Positions 52,655 through 61,277 of a DNA stretch of 64,000 bases are shown piece after piece. Position 1 is the stretch's first letter. The number at the start of each line of letters is the position of its first letter. The DNA is taken from NCBI GenBank assembly GCA_963819785.1, contig CAWFXW010000026.1, positions 62,001-126,000 of the forward strand, given 5' to 3'. The stretch comes from Palsa-504 sp963819785 (GTDB lineage: Bacteria; Actinomycetota; Actinomycetes; Streptosporangiales; Streptosporangiaceae). The notes beneath the pieces were generated by a model, which saw only the letters and a program-made list of their open reading frames with translations, ran no database searches and was not told where the DNA came from. A program made the position numbers and the translations under genes.

Positions 52655-52736
52655 CGGCGAGCCCGGGGGTCCAAGTAGAGAACGTGTCAGCCGGGGAAGG
52701 CAGACACGGCACCAACGGCCCCCCGGGTTCCTTTTG
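52655..52736 (+). ncRNA. Putative structured small RNA with own promoter and terminator
   Basis: TTGCAA (52620-52625) and TAACGT (52644-52649), 18 bases apart, form a promoter with no gene following. The transcript would fold into an outer stem GCCCGGGGG (52661-52669) with CCCCCGGGT (52720-52728) enclosing an inner hairpin GTGTC-A-GCC-GGGGAA-GGC-A-GACAC (52684-52707). TTCCTTTTGT follows directly, giving a U-rich end. No known RNA family fits. It lies between the thioesterase and the convergent ANTAR regulator gene. Confidence 0.5.
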
Positions 52737-52770
52737 TCACTTCCGTGTGCGGAGTGCGGAAATCCGGCCA

Positions 52771-52820
52771 GGTCGATGACGCACCGTACCTGAAAGAGCT
52801 GGTACGACGTGACATCGACC
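52771..52820. terminator. Long imperfect hairpin downstream of the ANTAR regulator
   Basis: Outer arms GGTCGATG (52771-52778) and CATCGACC (52813-52820) and inner arms CGTACC (52785-52790) and GGTACG (52801-52806) fold around a TGAAAGAGCT loop. It lies 19 bases past the regulator stop, so it probably ends that transcript. Confidence 0.55.
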
Positions 52821-52838
52821 AGGAAGGTGCGGGGGAGG

Positions 52839-53453
52839 TCAGGGGGCGGCGGGGTCAGCTGGTTCGGCTGGGACCTGCATGCTGCCCTCGATGACGGCCT
52901 CGGCGACCTTGCGCATGGTCAGCCGGCGGTCCATGGACGTCTTCTGGATCCAGCGGAACGCGTCGGGCTCACTGAGCCCGTGCTCGGACTGGAGCAGGCC
53001 CTTGGCCCGGTCGAGCAGCTTGCGGACCTCCAGCCGCTCGCGCAGCGTGTCGATCTCCAGGTCGAGCGCGCGGATCTCGGTGAACCGGCTGACCGCCATC
53101 TCGACCGCGGGCACCAGGTCGGCCTTGGTGAACGGCTTGACCAGGTAGGCCATCGCGCCGGCGTCGCGGGCCCGTTCCACCAGCTCGCGCTGGGAGAAGG
53201 CGGTGAGGATGACCACCGGCGCGAGCCGGTCGGCGGCGATCCGCTCGGCGGCGGAGATGCCGTCCATGACCGGCATCTTCACGTCCAGGATGGCCAGATC
53301 CGGCCGCAGGGCGGTCACCCGCTCGACGGCGGACTCCCCGTCGCCGACCTCGGCCACCACCGAGTAGCCCTCCTCCTCGAGCATCTCCTTGAGGTCCATA
53401 CGGATCAGGGCTTCGTCCTCGGCGATCACGACACGCAGTAGGTTCTGGCTCAC
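52839..53453 (-). CDS. pdtaR: ANTAR-domain response regulator (PdtaR-like)
   Basis: 204 residues. The receiver domain has LRVVIAEDEALIRMDLKEML (acidic pair), LRPDLAILDVKMPVMDG (phosphoacceptor Asp), VVILTAFSQRELVERARDAG and AYLVKPFTKADL (Lys). The C-terminal ANTAR RNA-binding domain is LDLEIDTLRERLEVRKLLDR, AKGLLQSEHGLSEPDAFRWI, MDRRLTMRKVAEAVIEG. Such proteins bind paired hexaloop hairpins in nascent RNA and prevent termination; in mycobacteria PdtaR pairs with the kinase PdtaS. The GTG at 53453 follows TAGGCT by seven bases, suggesting a leaderless start; the GTG at 53459 is less likely. The location near polA matches Streptomyces. Confidence 0.93.
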   Translation of the reverse strand: MSQNLLRVVIAEDEALIRMDLKEMLEEEGYSVVAEVGDGESAVERVTALRPDLAILDVKMPVMDGISAAERIAADRLAPVVILTAFSQRELVERARDAGAMAYLVKPFTKADLVPAVEMAVSRFTEIRALDLEIDTLRERLEVRKLLDRAKGLLQSEHGLSEPDAFRWIQKTSMDRRLTMRKVAEAVIEGSMQVPAEPADPAAP

Positions 53454-53546
53454 CTGCACGAGCCTACAGTGATCAGGTAGATTGATCTCATCCAGTCTGC
53501 GGCTAGGTCTAGTTCGAATATGTCCGGATGCTCTGTCGCGGATTGT

Positions 53547-53629
53547 GCCGGGATGATGGAACGGCAGACATGGACGTCTCAAAAGCGTCTGCTCGGAAGA
53601 GCGTGCGGGTTCGAATCCCGCTCCCGGCA
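53547..53629 (+). tRNA. tRNA-Leu (anticodon CAA)
   Basis: A class II tRNA: acceptor GCCGGGA (53547-53553) pairs with TCCCGGC (53622-53628), discriminator A at 53629. The anticodon stem GACGT/GCGTC encloses CTCAAAA with anticodon CAA, which reads UUG. A long variable arm (GCTC-GGAA-GAGC) and T-arm GCGGG-TTCGAAT-CCCGC complete it. The 3' CCA is not encoded (CCC follows). Confidence 0.95.
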
Positions 53630-53729
53630 CCCAACCATGTGATTCCAGGAATCTGGAAGGTTCTGCGTTTTCCTCACGCCGCCATTTGAGATTGACCTAA
53701 ATGTCAGTGGCCCGCGAGATAATGTGGTC

Positions 53730-54498
53730 ATGTACCCGAACGCCACGGTGAGCTTTGCTCTCCACCTATCGGCTATCGGCATTCTCGACCGGGAGAACGC
53801 TCTCATCTGCGGTGTCTCGGTCGGCGCCATCCGGCACTGGCGCAGCGGCCGACGCCGTAACCCGCACGGTAGCGCGGCCGAACGCAGAGCCAGTTGCCCG
53901 CGATGCAACGGAAAGCCGATGAATGAGTCGGCTTATGCTTACCTCCTCGGTCTCTACCTGGGCGATGGACACATTACGCACGGGCGCCGCGATGTGTTCG
54001 CGCTGTCGGTCTTCTGCTCCTGATGACTGGCCGGGGCTCCTGGCGGCGGCCCGAAGCGCGATGGCTGCTGTCCTGCCGCCCTCGAGCGTCTTCTGCGTTA
54101 AGCGCCAGGGGTGCACCGAGGTTAAGAGCACCTCCAAGCACTGGCCGTGCTTGTTCCCGCAACACGGACCGGGAAAGAAGCACGCGCGAAAAATCGAGCT
54201 CCAGCAATGGCAGGCGGCCATCGTGCAGGAATACCCCGGTGAATTCGCCAAGGGGCTGATCCATTCGGACGGCTGGCGTGGTATCAACCGGGTGCGGCGC
54301 AGGCTTGCCGACGGTGATCACTGGTATGAGTATCCGCGGTATATGTTCAGCAACGAGTCCCCGGACATTCTGCGGTTGTGCGGGGAGACGCTGGACCTGC
54401 TCGGGGTGGCGTGGCGGTTCTCGCGGCGGAATACGATATCGGTGGCGCGGCGGGAGGCGGTGGCGCGGCTTGATGAATTCGTCGGGCCCAAGTATTGA
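53730..54498 (+). CDS. LAGLIDADG-like homing-endonuclease family protein, frameshifted
   Basis: The first frame begins MYPNATVSFALHLSAIGILD with an HTH-like GVSVGAIRHWRSGRR, a CPRC knuckle and YAYLLGLYLGDGHITHGRRD, the LAGLIDADG-type helix. It stops at 54023, but the next frame continues DDWPGLLAAARSAMAAVLPP, then KHWPCLFPQHGPGKKHARKI, GLIHSDGWRGINRVRRR and SVARREAVARLDEFVGPKY, all typical of an actinobacterial family annotated as HTH or homing-endonuclease-like. One extra base near 54019-54024 separates the frames. GATAAT ends six bases before the ATG. It begins 100 bases after tRNA-Leu, a common integration spot. Probably inactive unless the shift is an error. Confidence 0.75.
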
Positions 54499-54501
54499 GG
54501 G

Positions 54502-55332
54502 TCAGGCCGATTCCGGAGCGGGGTACGGAATCAGGACGGCGGTGATGTTGTCGGCACCGCCGGCGTTGACGGCGAAGCGGACCATATCGTTGGCGGCGCC
54601 GAGCGGGTCGGTGAGGGCGCGGGGAAGCGCGAGCCGGGCTAGGTCGGCCGCGTCGGGCAGGTAGTTCCACAGGCCGTCTGAGCACACGAGCAGGACCCCG
54701 GTCCCGGGCGGGGCGTACCGCTCCACGTGCGGGGCCCGGTTAGGGTCACCGTCCAGGTCAGCGGGCTCCGCGCCGAGCCAGCGGGTCAGCACGTGCGCGT
54801 GGGGCAGGGCCATGGCCGCCTCCTCGGTGGCCAGGCCGGCCTCGACCATGCCCCCGGCTACCGAGTCGTCCCGGGTGAGCTGGACCGACTGGGACTGCGG
54901 CCCGGCCTCGGCCAGCCAGTAGGCGCGGCTGTCGCCCAGCCAGCACAAGGTCACGTCGCCGCGGGCCGCCACCGCGGACACGAACGTCGTAGCCGACCGT
55001 TCGCCTTCAAGCTCGCCGAGTCCGGCCACCGACTGACGCCCGGCCACGACCGCGGCCCGGGACGCCTCGGCCAGATCCCCGCCATTGCGGACGGCCTCGA
55101 GCAGGACGGGCAGGGCGGCCTGAACGGCCGCGTGCGAGGCCTCGTCGGGCCGCGCCGAGGACGACACGCCGTCGCAGACCACGGCCACCACCACGAGGCC
55201 GTCGGGCGTCTGCTCCGACCCCAGGGCCATCGCGTCCTCGTTGCGATGATGCCGCAGACCCCGGTCGCTGACTCCGGCGGCGGTGCCCAGGTCAGCCTCG
55301 GCGTGGTCGGACGTGGGCGGCACGTTGATCAT
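54502..55332 (-). CDS. PP2C-family protein phosphatase (second copy in the cluster)
   Basis: 276 residues. PPM motifs: SDRGLRHHRNEDAMAL (metal-binding Asp), VVAVVCDGVSSSARPDEASH, TLCWLGDSRAYWL, LTRDDSV, VLLVCSDGLWNYLP and GADNITAVLI (last metal Asp). It dephosphorylates Ser/Thr in Mn/Mg-dependent fashion, presumably opposing the PknG-like kinase in the same operon. It lacks the N-terminal zinc ribbons of the other PP2C at 57790-58875 but is clearly its paralogue. It is the last gene of the operon, ending four bases after the LAGLIDADG-like gene ends on the other strand. Confidence 0.92.
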   Translation of the reverse strand: MINVPPTSDHAEADLGTAAGVSDRGLRHHRNEDAMALGSEQTPDGLVVVAVVCDGVSSSARPDEASHAAVQAALPVLLEAVRNGGDLAEASRAAVVAGRQSVAGLGELEGERSATTFVSAVAARGDVTLCWLGDSRAYWLAEAGPQSQSVQLTRDDSVAGGMVEAGLATEEAAMALPHAHVLTRWLGAEPADLDGDPNRAPHVERYAPPGTGVLLVCSDGLWNYLPDAADLARLALPRALTDPLGAANDMVRFAVNAGGADNITAVLIPYPAPESA

Positions 55333-55386
55333 GCCGCATACGTTAGCGCCTCGGGTCCCTCAAGTTAGTTATCACGCCCGTGAGAA

Positions 55387-56406
55387 CTAGCCGCGATATA
55401 CAGTGATGGCCGTCCAGCCGCCCAGGTTGATGCGGTCCCCGTCGCGCAGCGGGACCTGTACCCCGGTCGGGATCTCGGTGCCGTTGACGAGCGTGCCGTT
55501 GGCCGAGCCGGGATCCAGCACCGCCCAGTTGCCGTCGGGCATGGCGATCAGCACGGCGTGCAGCCGGCTGATGCCCGGGTCGGCGGGCGGGCCGGTCAGG
55601 TCGATCTCCGGATCGATGCCACGGGACACGCTGCGCCGTCCGATCCGCATCTGGCTGCCGGTGAGCCGGAACCGCCGTTCGGCGTAGTAGCCAGGGAACG
55701 GCACCAAGGCGGCGTCGGGACCGCTCGCGGCCTGGACGCTGTCGTGGTAGGCGCGGTCGGCGGAGACCGCCGCGCTCCAGGTGACCGGGGCGTAGGAGGA
55801 CCCCATCGGGCGCGTCGGTGAGACCGGCGGGGCGGTCGGGACGGAGGGACCCGTCGGGACCGACGGCGCCGAGGGCATCGAAGACATCAACGGCGCCGAG
55901 GGCATGGACGCCGCCGAGTGCATCGAGGGCATCGGGCGGCCCGGCGGGCCAGACTGAGCCGGCGGCCAGGGCGGGGGCTGGGATGGGGGCGGCGGAGCCG
56001 AAGGGGGCGGCCACGGCGCGGCCTGCGGCTGGGATCCGGACGCGAGGCCGGAGGGCGGCGGCGCGGGCGGGGCAGGCGCCCAGGGCGGCTGGCCGGCGCC
56101 GAACTTGTAGCCGCACGCCTCGCAGAACTGGCCGACCCTCAGCGTGCCGCACCTCGGGCACGGCTCACTGGCGCCGGCCGCGCCGGGTCCGGCACCGGGC
56201 ATACCGGGGGCAGGCGACGAGCCGGCGGCGTGGCGCCCGGAAGGGCTGCCGACGGCAGAGCCGTAGCCGCCGCCCATGCTCCCGGGGCCGCCCATGCTCC
56301 CGGGGCCGCCGGTGCTCCCGGGGCTGGGACTCCCGGCGATGCGCATGCCGCACACGTCGCAGAAGTCGTCGCTTGCCGAGTCATGCCCGTTGGGACAGAT
56401 CGCCAT
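55387..56406 (-). CDS. FHA-domain protein with zinc ribbons
   Basis: 339 residues. The N-terminus has two zinc-ribbon knuckle pairs (CPNGHDSASDDFCDVCG and CPRCGTLRVGQFCEACG) separated by Gly/Met repeats (GGPGSMGGPGSMGGGYG). A long Pro/Ala/Ser-rich linker follows. The C-terminal FHA domain has RMRIGRRSVSRGIDPEIDLT, the phosphothreonine-binding GISRLHAVLI and ANGTLVNGTEI. FHA domains bind phosphothreonine, so this is the likely phospho-reader of the kinase in this operon. The FHA core Gly, Arg, Ser, His and Asn residues are present. Confidence 0.92.
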   Translation of the reverse strand: MAICPNGHDSASDDFCDVCGMRIAGSPSPGSTGGPGSMGGPGSMGGGYGSAVGSPSGRHAAGSSPAPGMPGAGPGAAGASEPCPRCGTLRVGQFCEACGYKFGAGQPPWAPAPPAPPPSGLASGSQPQAAPWPPPSAPPPPSQPPPWPPAQSGPPGRPMPSMHSAASMPSAPLMSSMPSAPSVPTGPSVPTAPPVSPTRPMGSSYAPVTWSAAVSADRAYHDSVQAASGPDAALVPFPGYYAERRFRLTGSQMRIGRRSVSRGIDPEIDLTGPPADPGISRLHAVLIAMPDGNWAVLDPGSANGTLVNGTEIPTGVQVPLRDGDRINLGGWTAITVYRG

Positions 56407-56442
56407 CGGTGCCTCCTGGATACGCTGCTCCCCCGCGTGAGG

Positions 56443-57771
56443 CTATTTCCTCGCCCGGACCGTCTTGGTCGATCTGGTATCGAGAGCCATCTCGTCGGCG
56501 TCCTCCACTTGCTTCTTCAGCCTGACCGTCCCGGTCTCCACGTCGACGACGTCGACGACCTTGGCCAGCAGTTTGGCCGTGTCCTCGTTGCCGGACTGGT
56601 GGGCGAGCGCCACGGCCCGGCCCAGCTTAGCCGTCGCGGTCTCCTCGTCGCCCTGCTTGCGGGCCTCTAGCCCGTCCTGGATGGCGGCGGCGAGCTCGGC
56701 CTGGCCGGTGTAGTGCGCGACTCGCGGGTTGATCTTGGTGGACAGCGCCTCGTCGTCGGTCCAGATAGCCCGGACCAGGCCCTGGCCAAGCACCTCGGCA
56801 CCGGAGGGTGACACGGCGACCAGGCTGACCCGGGCCGCGAGCATCTCCTGCCCGACCCCGGCCGGATTGACCTCCACGCCGACGTGGTAGTCGCGGCTCT
56901 CCCCCGGACCCCAGGCCCCGGTGGGGTAGTCGCCGGCCTGCGGCCCGGACGACGACCGCCGTCCGGTCAGGTCGTCGACCGTGGGTGCCACCTGCTTGAC
57001 GAACTTGACCGTGGCGTGCTGCGGGGTCCAGACCCGCAGCGCCACGTCGGCGACCTGCTTGCCCATGGCGTTCTGCATCATGGCCGCGAAGTCGGCGGCC
57101 AGCCCGGACGGGTCAGGCACGATGTCCACGCTGCCGAGCAGGGCGGTCGAGATCGTGCGCAGCTCCTTGACCTCCCAGTCGGTGCCGACACCCCGGCAGT
57201 CGCAGCTGAAGACGCCCTCGCACTGGCCGATGGCCGCGGCGAGCTGCTCCGGGCTCTCGTGCTGGTTCTTGCCGTCGGTGAGCAAAATGGCGTGCCGGAG
57301 CTTGGCCGGATACTTCCCGAACGTCTGCCGGGCCAGTTCCAGCCACTGGCCGATGGCCGTGCCGCCACTGGCCCGCAGCCCCGTCACGGCCTGCTTGGCC
57401 GCCGCCCGGGACGAGGCGTCGGCCCGGGCCATGGTCCCGTCGGCGGGGAACACCGGCCAGGCCAGGTTGGTCCCGGCGATCACCGAGAACAGGACGCCGT
57501 TCCGGACCACGTCGATCGCGGCGGCGGTGGCCGCGCGCGCCTCGGCGATCTTGCTGTGCGGGTACTCCATCGACCCCGAGCAGTCGATGATGATGATCTC
57601 CGCGCTGCCCTCGGGCCCCTCTTCGGCCGACACCGGGCCGGCCTGGCGGGGACCGGACAGCCCGGCGGCGTCCGCCGCCGACGTGACGGTGACGATGGCG
57701 CTGACCTCGCGCCCGCTCTCGGGCAGATACTGGTTCTGGTCGACGTCGATGGTAAAGCCGGACGCGGGCAT
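56443..57771 (-). CDS. VWA-domain protein
   Basis: 442 residues. A von Willebrand A domain has the MIDAS DCSGSM (in IIIIDCSGSMEYPHSKIAEA), a Thr/Ser-rich second loop (LRASGGTAIGQWLELARQTF) and LTDGKNQHESPEQL. It is followed by a beta-rich region (VKFVKQVAPTVDDLTGRRSS) and a helical C-terminus (AAAIQDGLEARKQGDEETAT). VWA proteins with kinase and PP2C partners, such as TerY-type triads, act as metal-dependent binding hubs. Encoded between the two PP2C/FHA genes, it is probably a target or scaffold of the kinase/phosphatase pair. Confidence 0.92.
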   Translation of the reverse strand: MPASGFTIDVDQNQYLPESGREVSAIVTVTSAADAAGLSGPRQAGPVSAEEGPEGSAEIIIIDCSGSMEYPHSKIAEARAATAAAIDVVRNGVLFSVIAGTNLAWPVFPADGTMARADASSRAAAKQAVTGLRASGGTAIGQWLELARQTFGKYPAKLRHAILLTDGKNQHESPEQLAAAIGQCEGVFSCDCRGVGTDWEVKELRTISTALLGSVDIVPDPSGLAADFAAMMQNAMGKQVADVALRVWTPQHATVKFVKQVAPTVDDLTGRRSSSGPQAGDYPTGAWGPGESRDYHVGVEVNPAGVGQEMLAARVSLVAVSPSGAEVLGQGLVRAIWTDDEALSTKINPRVAHYTGQAELAAAIQDGLEARKQGDEETATAKLGRAVALAHQSGNEDTAKLLAKVVDVVDVETGTVRLKKQVEDADEMALDTRSTKTVRARK

Positions 57772-57789
57772 GGCGGAGTCTCTCCTCGG

Positions 57790-58875
57790 TTAGAGCGTCG
57801 GTACTCGCCGGACGGGAACGGTCTTCGGGTGCGGCGGTTCGCCCGGGAACGAGGCCAGCGGGAACGGGACCAGTACCACGGTGATGTTGTCCATGCCTCC
57901 GGCGTCGATCGCGAACTTCACCAGTTCGGCCGCGGCGCCGAGCGGGTCGGTGAGCGCCGTCGGGAGCGTGAGGTCGGCCAGGGCCGCCGCTTCGGGCCGG
58001 TAGTTCCACAGTCCGTCCGAGCAGATCATGACGACACCGGGTCCTGGCGGCTCGAACCGCACGATGTGCGGCTCGGGTTCGGCCAGGTCGGCGCCGAGCC
58101 AGCGGGTGATCACATGCGCCTGCGGAGAGGCCAGGGCCTGCGCCTCGTCCATCGCGCCCCTGGCGACCAGTTCTTCGGCCAGTGAGTCATCGGTACTCAG
58201 GCGCATCGTGTCCGGGCCCGTACTGAGCCAGTAGGCGCGGCTGTCACCGAGCCAGCACACGGTGACCGCGTCGCCCGCGGCGACCGCCGATATGTAGGTC
58301 GCCGACGGTGCCTCCCCCGGCGAGCTCAGCCGCATTAGGACGTGGTGGGCCGAGTACACCGCCGCCAGCGAGGCCTCGGCCGGATCTTCGCCGCGGCGGG
58401 CCGAGGTGAGCAGCGCCCGGACCGAGGTCTGCGCGGCGGCTAGCGACGCCTCGTCCGGCCGCGGGGAGGTCGACACCCCATCGCAGACAACGGCGATCGC
58501 TACCGGGCCGCCTGGGACGTCCGCCATGGCCAGGGCCATCGCGTCCTCGTTGCGGGCGTGCCGCAGGCCGCGGTCGGTCACCCCGGCCAGCAATCCCAGG
58601 TCGAGCTCGGAATGATCACGGCCAGACGGCACCTTGCGGCCGCAAGTCTCGCAGTAGCCCTCGGCCGTGACGCCGCCGGGCGGAGACTCCGGGTCCACCG
58701 AGCAGACCGGGCACTCCGCCGCGTACCCGGGCGGCGCCTCACTCACCATGGGCGGGGCCAGCTCGGTCCCGCACGACTCGCAGAAGCTGTCTGCCGTGCC
58801 GACCGGCGCGCCGCACATCGGGCAGATAGCGTCAGGTGCCCGCGGGGCGGTCAGGGCGCCCGGATCGCCGGTCAC
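57790..58875 (-). CDS. PP2C-family protein phosphatase with two N-terminal zinc ribbons
   Basis: 361 residues. Two zinc-ribbon modules (ICPMCGAPVGTADSFCESCG and CPVCSVDPESPPGG... YCETCG) precede a PPM phosphatase: TDRGLRHARNEDAMALAMAD, VAIAVVCDGVSTSPRPDEAS, VTVCWLGDSRAYWL, VVMICSDGLWNYRP, GGMDNITVVLVPFP. The start overlaps the kinase stop by four bases (ATGA). It should remove phosphates placed by the kinase. The zinc ribbons resemble those in the kinase and the FHA protein, hinting at a shared docking partner. Confidence 0.92.
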   Translation of the reverse strand: MTGDPGALTAPRAPDAICPMCGAPVGTADSFCESCGTELAPPMVSEAPPGYAAECPVCSVDPESPPGGVTAEGYCETCGRKVPSGRDHSELDLGLLAGVTDRGLRHARNEDAMALAMADVPGGPVAIAVVCDGVSTSPRPDEASLAAAQTSVRALLTSARRGEDPAEASLAAVYSAHHVLMRLSSPGEAPSATYISAVAAGDAVTVCWLGDSRAYWLSTGPDTMRLSTDDSLAEELVARGAMDEAQALASPQAHVITRWLGADLAEPEPHIVRFEPPGPGVVMICSDGLWNYRPEAAALADLTLPTALTDPLGAAAELVKFAIDAGGMDNITVVLVPFPLASFPGEPPHPKTVPVRRVPTL

Positions 58876-61277
58876 GTGAGGGTCCTGGGACGGATCGCGT
58901 TGGCCATGTCGACGAGCTCGACCCGGCGGGCATCGTCCGGCGTCAGCCGGGCCAGCGCCCGGTAGCTCCGCTCCAGCCCGAAGCGCACGGCGCGGGCGTT
59001 CGGTTCGCAGCCGAGGATGGGATCACCGCTCGCCTGCTGGCCGGATGTGCACCAGTCAAGCGCGGCGCGGAGGATCTCCACGGTGAGCTGCTGCCGGCGC
59101 ATGTCGTCCAGGGCCAGCTGGCTCAGCTGACCGCCGGCCTGCCGCAGGTCGTCCCCGGTCACCCCGGCCTGGCGGTCGCCAGACACCAGAATGCGCATCG
59201 CGGCGATCTGCGCCGCCGCGTGGTGGCTGGACGAGGCGGGCACGGCCGCGAGCGCCGCGATCGCGCCGGGCCGGTCGCCCGCGGCCAGGCACGTCCTGGC
59301 CATCCCGAACGCGGCGCTGATGTAGGACCGGTCCACGGTCCATACTAGGCGGAAGTAGCGCCCGGCCGTGGCCAGGTCACCCGCGGCCTCGGCGGCGAAG
59401 GCGAGAGCGAGCTTGGGCGCGAGTTCGCCGGGAAGTTCGTCGAACACGCCGCTGAACGCGCCCTGGGCGATCTGCGCGCCGCCGGGGGCCCCGGCGGCCA
59501 GGTCCCGCAGCCCGTTGCACCAGGCGACCCGCCAGTCGGACGGATCGGCGGCCGGATCGGCCAGCACAGCCGCGGCGGCGTCGTGGTCGCCCGCGTCGAT
59601 CCTGGCCCGGGCCAGGGCTAGCCGGGTCTCGGCCGACTCGGTGACCTCGCGCGGGATGGTCGGGTCGCCCTGGACGGCCAGGGTCAGCGCCACGATCCGC
59701 TGGGCCGGGTTGAGCCCGGCGAACGTGGCCAGGTAGCCGGCCGCGGGATCGGACCGGTCGACCTGCGGCAGCGGCAGGCCGCCGACGATCTCGGCCGCGG
59801 GCGGCGGGACGGCCCTGAGCGGCGGAACGGCTGCGGGCGGCGGAACGGCCCTGGGCGGCGGGACGGCCCTGAGCGGCGGAACGGCTGCGGGCGGCGGGAC
59901 GGCCCTGGGCGGCGGGACGGCTGCGGGCGGCGGGACGGCCGGGGCCAGGTCCGCGCTGGTGCCGATGGCCTGGACTTCGGGGCTGAACAGCCTGGAGAAG
60001 GCGGGCCGCGGGACGCCGTCGGCTACCGCGAGCACCTCGCGGAGCACCCCGGTGAGCTGTTCGGCCATCTCCCCGGCCGCGGTGAACCGGAGGTCGGGAT
60101 CGCCGTGGGTGGCGCGGCGCAGCAGCCTGGCGAACGATTCCTGCTCACCGAGCAGCGGCACCCCGTCGGGCAGGCCGTACTTGTACGTGCCCTGGAAACC
60201 ACGGAACTCGAAGGTCAGCACGGCCAGAGCCCGGCCGACCGTGTACAGGTCGGAGCTTGATGACGGGCCGTCGGCCTCGATCTCCGGAGCCTGGTAACCG
60301 ACCGTTCCGTAGATCGCCTCGTCGCTGTCGATCCGGCGGACGCCGCCCATGTCGATGAGCTTGAGCTGCTCTTCGGTCTGGATGACGTTGTCCGGCTTGA
60401 AGTCGCAGTACACCATCCCGCGGTCGTGCAGGTAGCCGAGGGCGGGCAGCACCTCGATGGCGTAGGCCAGGGCATGAGACACCGGCACCGAGCCTCCCGC
60501 CTGGCGCGCATCGACCAGGATCTGCTTGAGCGACTTGCCGCCCACGTACTCCATCACGATGTAGCCGGCCTGCTCGCCGCTCCGCCGGTCCGCGTGCTGC
60601 ACGAAGTTGTAGATCCGGACGATGTTGGGGTGCTCGACCTCGGCCAGGAACTGCCGCTCGGCGACGGCGGCCGCCATCGCGTCGGCGTCACCGGTGTTCA
60701 GCAGGCCCTTCAGCACCACCCACCGGTCGCTGACGTTGCGGTCCTTGGCCAGGTAGATCCAGCCGAGGCCGCCGTGGGCAAGACAGCCGAGCACCTCGTA
60801 CTGGCCTGCCACCAGGTCTCCCGGCTCCAGCTTGGGACTGAACGAGAACCGGGTGCCGCAGTTCCGGCAGAACCCCTCGGGCAGGCCGGGGTGCCCATCC
60901 CGCCCGCGGCCGACGGGCTGATCGCAGCTGCTGCAGTAGCGCTTGGCCTCCGGCACCTGCGGGTCGGCGAGCACGGCGCTCGCCGGATCCCGGTACGGGA
61001 CCGGCGGGATGTCGACCAGGCCCGCGCCGAGCCGGCCCCGGGACGACCGGCTGCTGCCGCGACCCCGGGACCGGGAGCGCGTGCCGCGAGATCCTGCCGA
61101 CACGCTGCCTGAGGTGGGAGCGCTGGACGATCCCGAGCCGGCTGAGGCCGAAGGGACCGAGGGACCCGAAGGGGCCGAGGATGCGGCGGGGGCGGCCAGC
61201 CCGCAGGTGTTGCAGTAGCCGTCCTCGATCATCCCGTCGCAGCCGGGCTGCGTGCACCGGATCATGGCCGTGGTCAT
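58872..61277 (-). CDS. pknG: PknG-like serine/threonine protein kinase
   Basis: 801 residues from the ATG at 61277 (overlapping the upstream stop). N-terminal zinc ribbon (IRCTQPGCDGMIEDGYCNTC), a basic Ser/Arg-rich stretch, and a rubredoxin-like zinc site (RYCSSCDQPVG and FCRNCGTRF) precede the kinase domain: GGLGWIYLAKD (Gly loop), VVLKGLL (Lys), YCDFKPDNVI (catalytic loop), KLIDMGGVRRI (DFG-like, with DMG) and GTVGYQAPEI. A Pro-rich linker with AVPP repeats leads to a C-terminal TPR-like helical domain. This is the PknG layout; PknG responds to amino acids through GlnX/GlnH and controls glutamate metabolism. A GlnX-like gene lies upstream in the same operon. Confidence 0.95.
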   Translation of the reverse strand: MTTAMIRCTQPGCDGMIEDGYCNTCGLAAPAASSAPSGPSVPSASAGSGSSSAPTSGSVSAGSRGTRSRSRGRGSSRSSRGRLGAGLVDIPPVPYRDPASAVLADPQVPEAKRYCSSCDQPVGRGRDGHPGLPEGFCRNCGTRFSFSPKLEPGDLVAGQYEVLGCLAHGGLGWIYLAKDRNVSDRWVVLKGLLNTGDADAMAAAVAERQFLAEVEHPNIVRIYNFVQHADRRSGEQAGYIVMEYVGGKSLKQILVDARQAGGSVPVSHALAYAIEVLPALGYLHDRGMVYCDFKPDNVIQTEEQLKLIDMGGVRRIDSDEAIYGTVGYQAPEIEADGPSSSSDLYTVGRALAVLTFEFRGFQGTYKYGLPDGVPLLGEQESFARLLRRATHGDPDLRFTAAGEMAEQLTGVLREVLAVADGVPRPAFSRLFSPEVQAIGTSADLAPAVPPPAAVPPPRAVPPPAAVPPLRAVPPPRAVPPPAAVPPLRAVPPPAAEIVGGLPLPQVDRSDPAAGYLATFAGLNPAQRIVALTLAVQGDPTIPREVTESAETRLALARARIDAGDHDAAAAVLADPAADPSDWRVAWCNGLRDLAAGAPGGAQIAQGAFSGVFDELPGELAPKLALAFAAEAAGDLATAGRYFRLVWTVDRSYISAAFGMARTCLAAGDRPGAIAALAAVPASSSHHAAAQIAAMRILVSGDRQAGVTGDDLRQAGGQLSQLALDDMRRQQLTVEILRAALDWCTSGQQASGDPILGCEPNARAVRFGLERSYRALARLTPDDARRVELVDMANAIRPRTLT
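59815..59945 (-). repeat. Tandem 18-bp repeats encoding the AVPP-type linker of the kinase
   Basis: About seven imperfect units of the form GGCGG(A/C)ACGGC(C/T)... encode alternating AAVPPP and RAVPPL hexapeptides between the kinase and TPR-like domains. Confidence 0.75.

Noticed and set aside
52684..52707. Inner hairpin of the sRNA as a signal-recognition-particle RNA apical domain
   Set aside because: It has CAG and GGAA-like elements, but the asymmetric AGG/AGCAG internal loop and GGAA tetraloop geometry of SRP RNA are absent.
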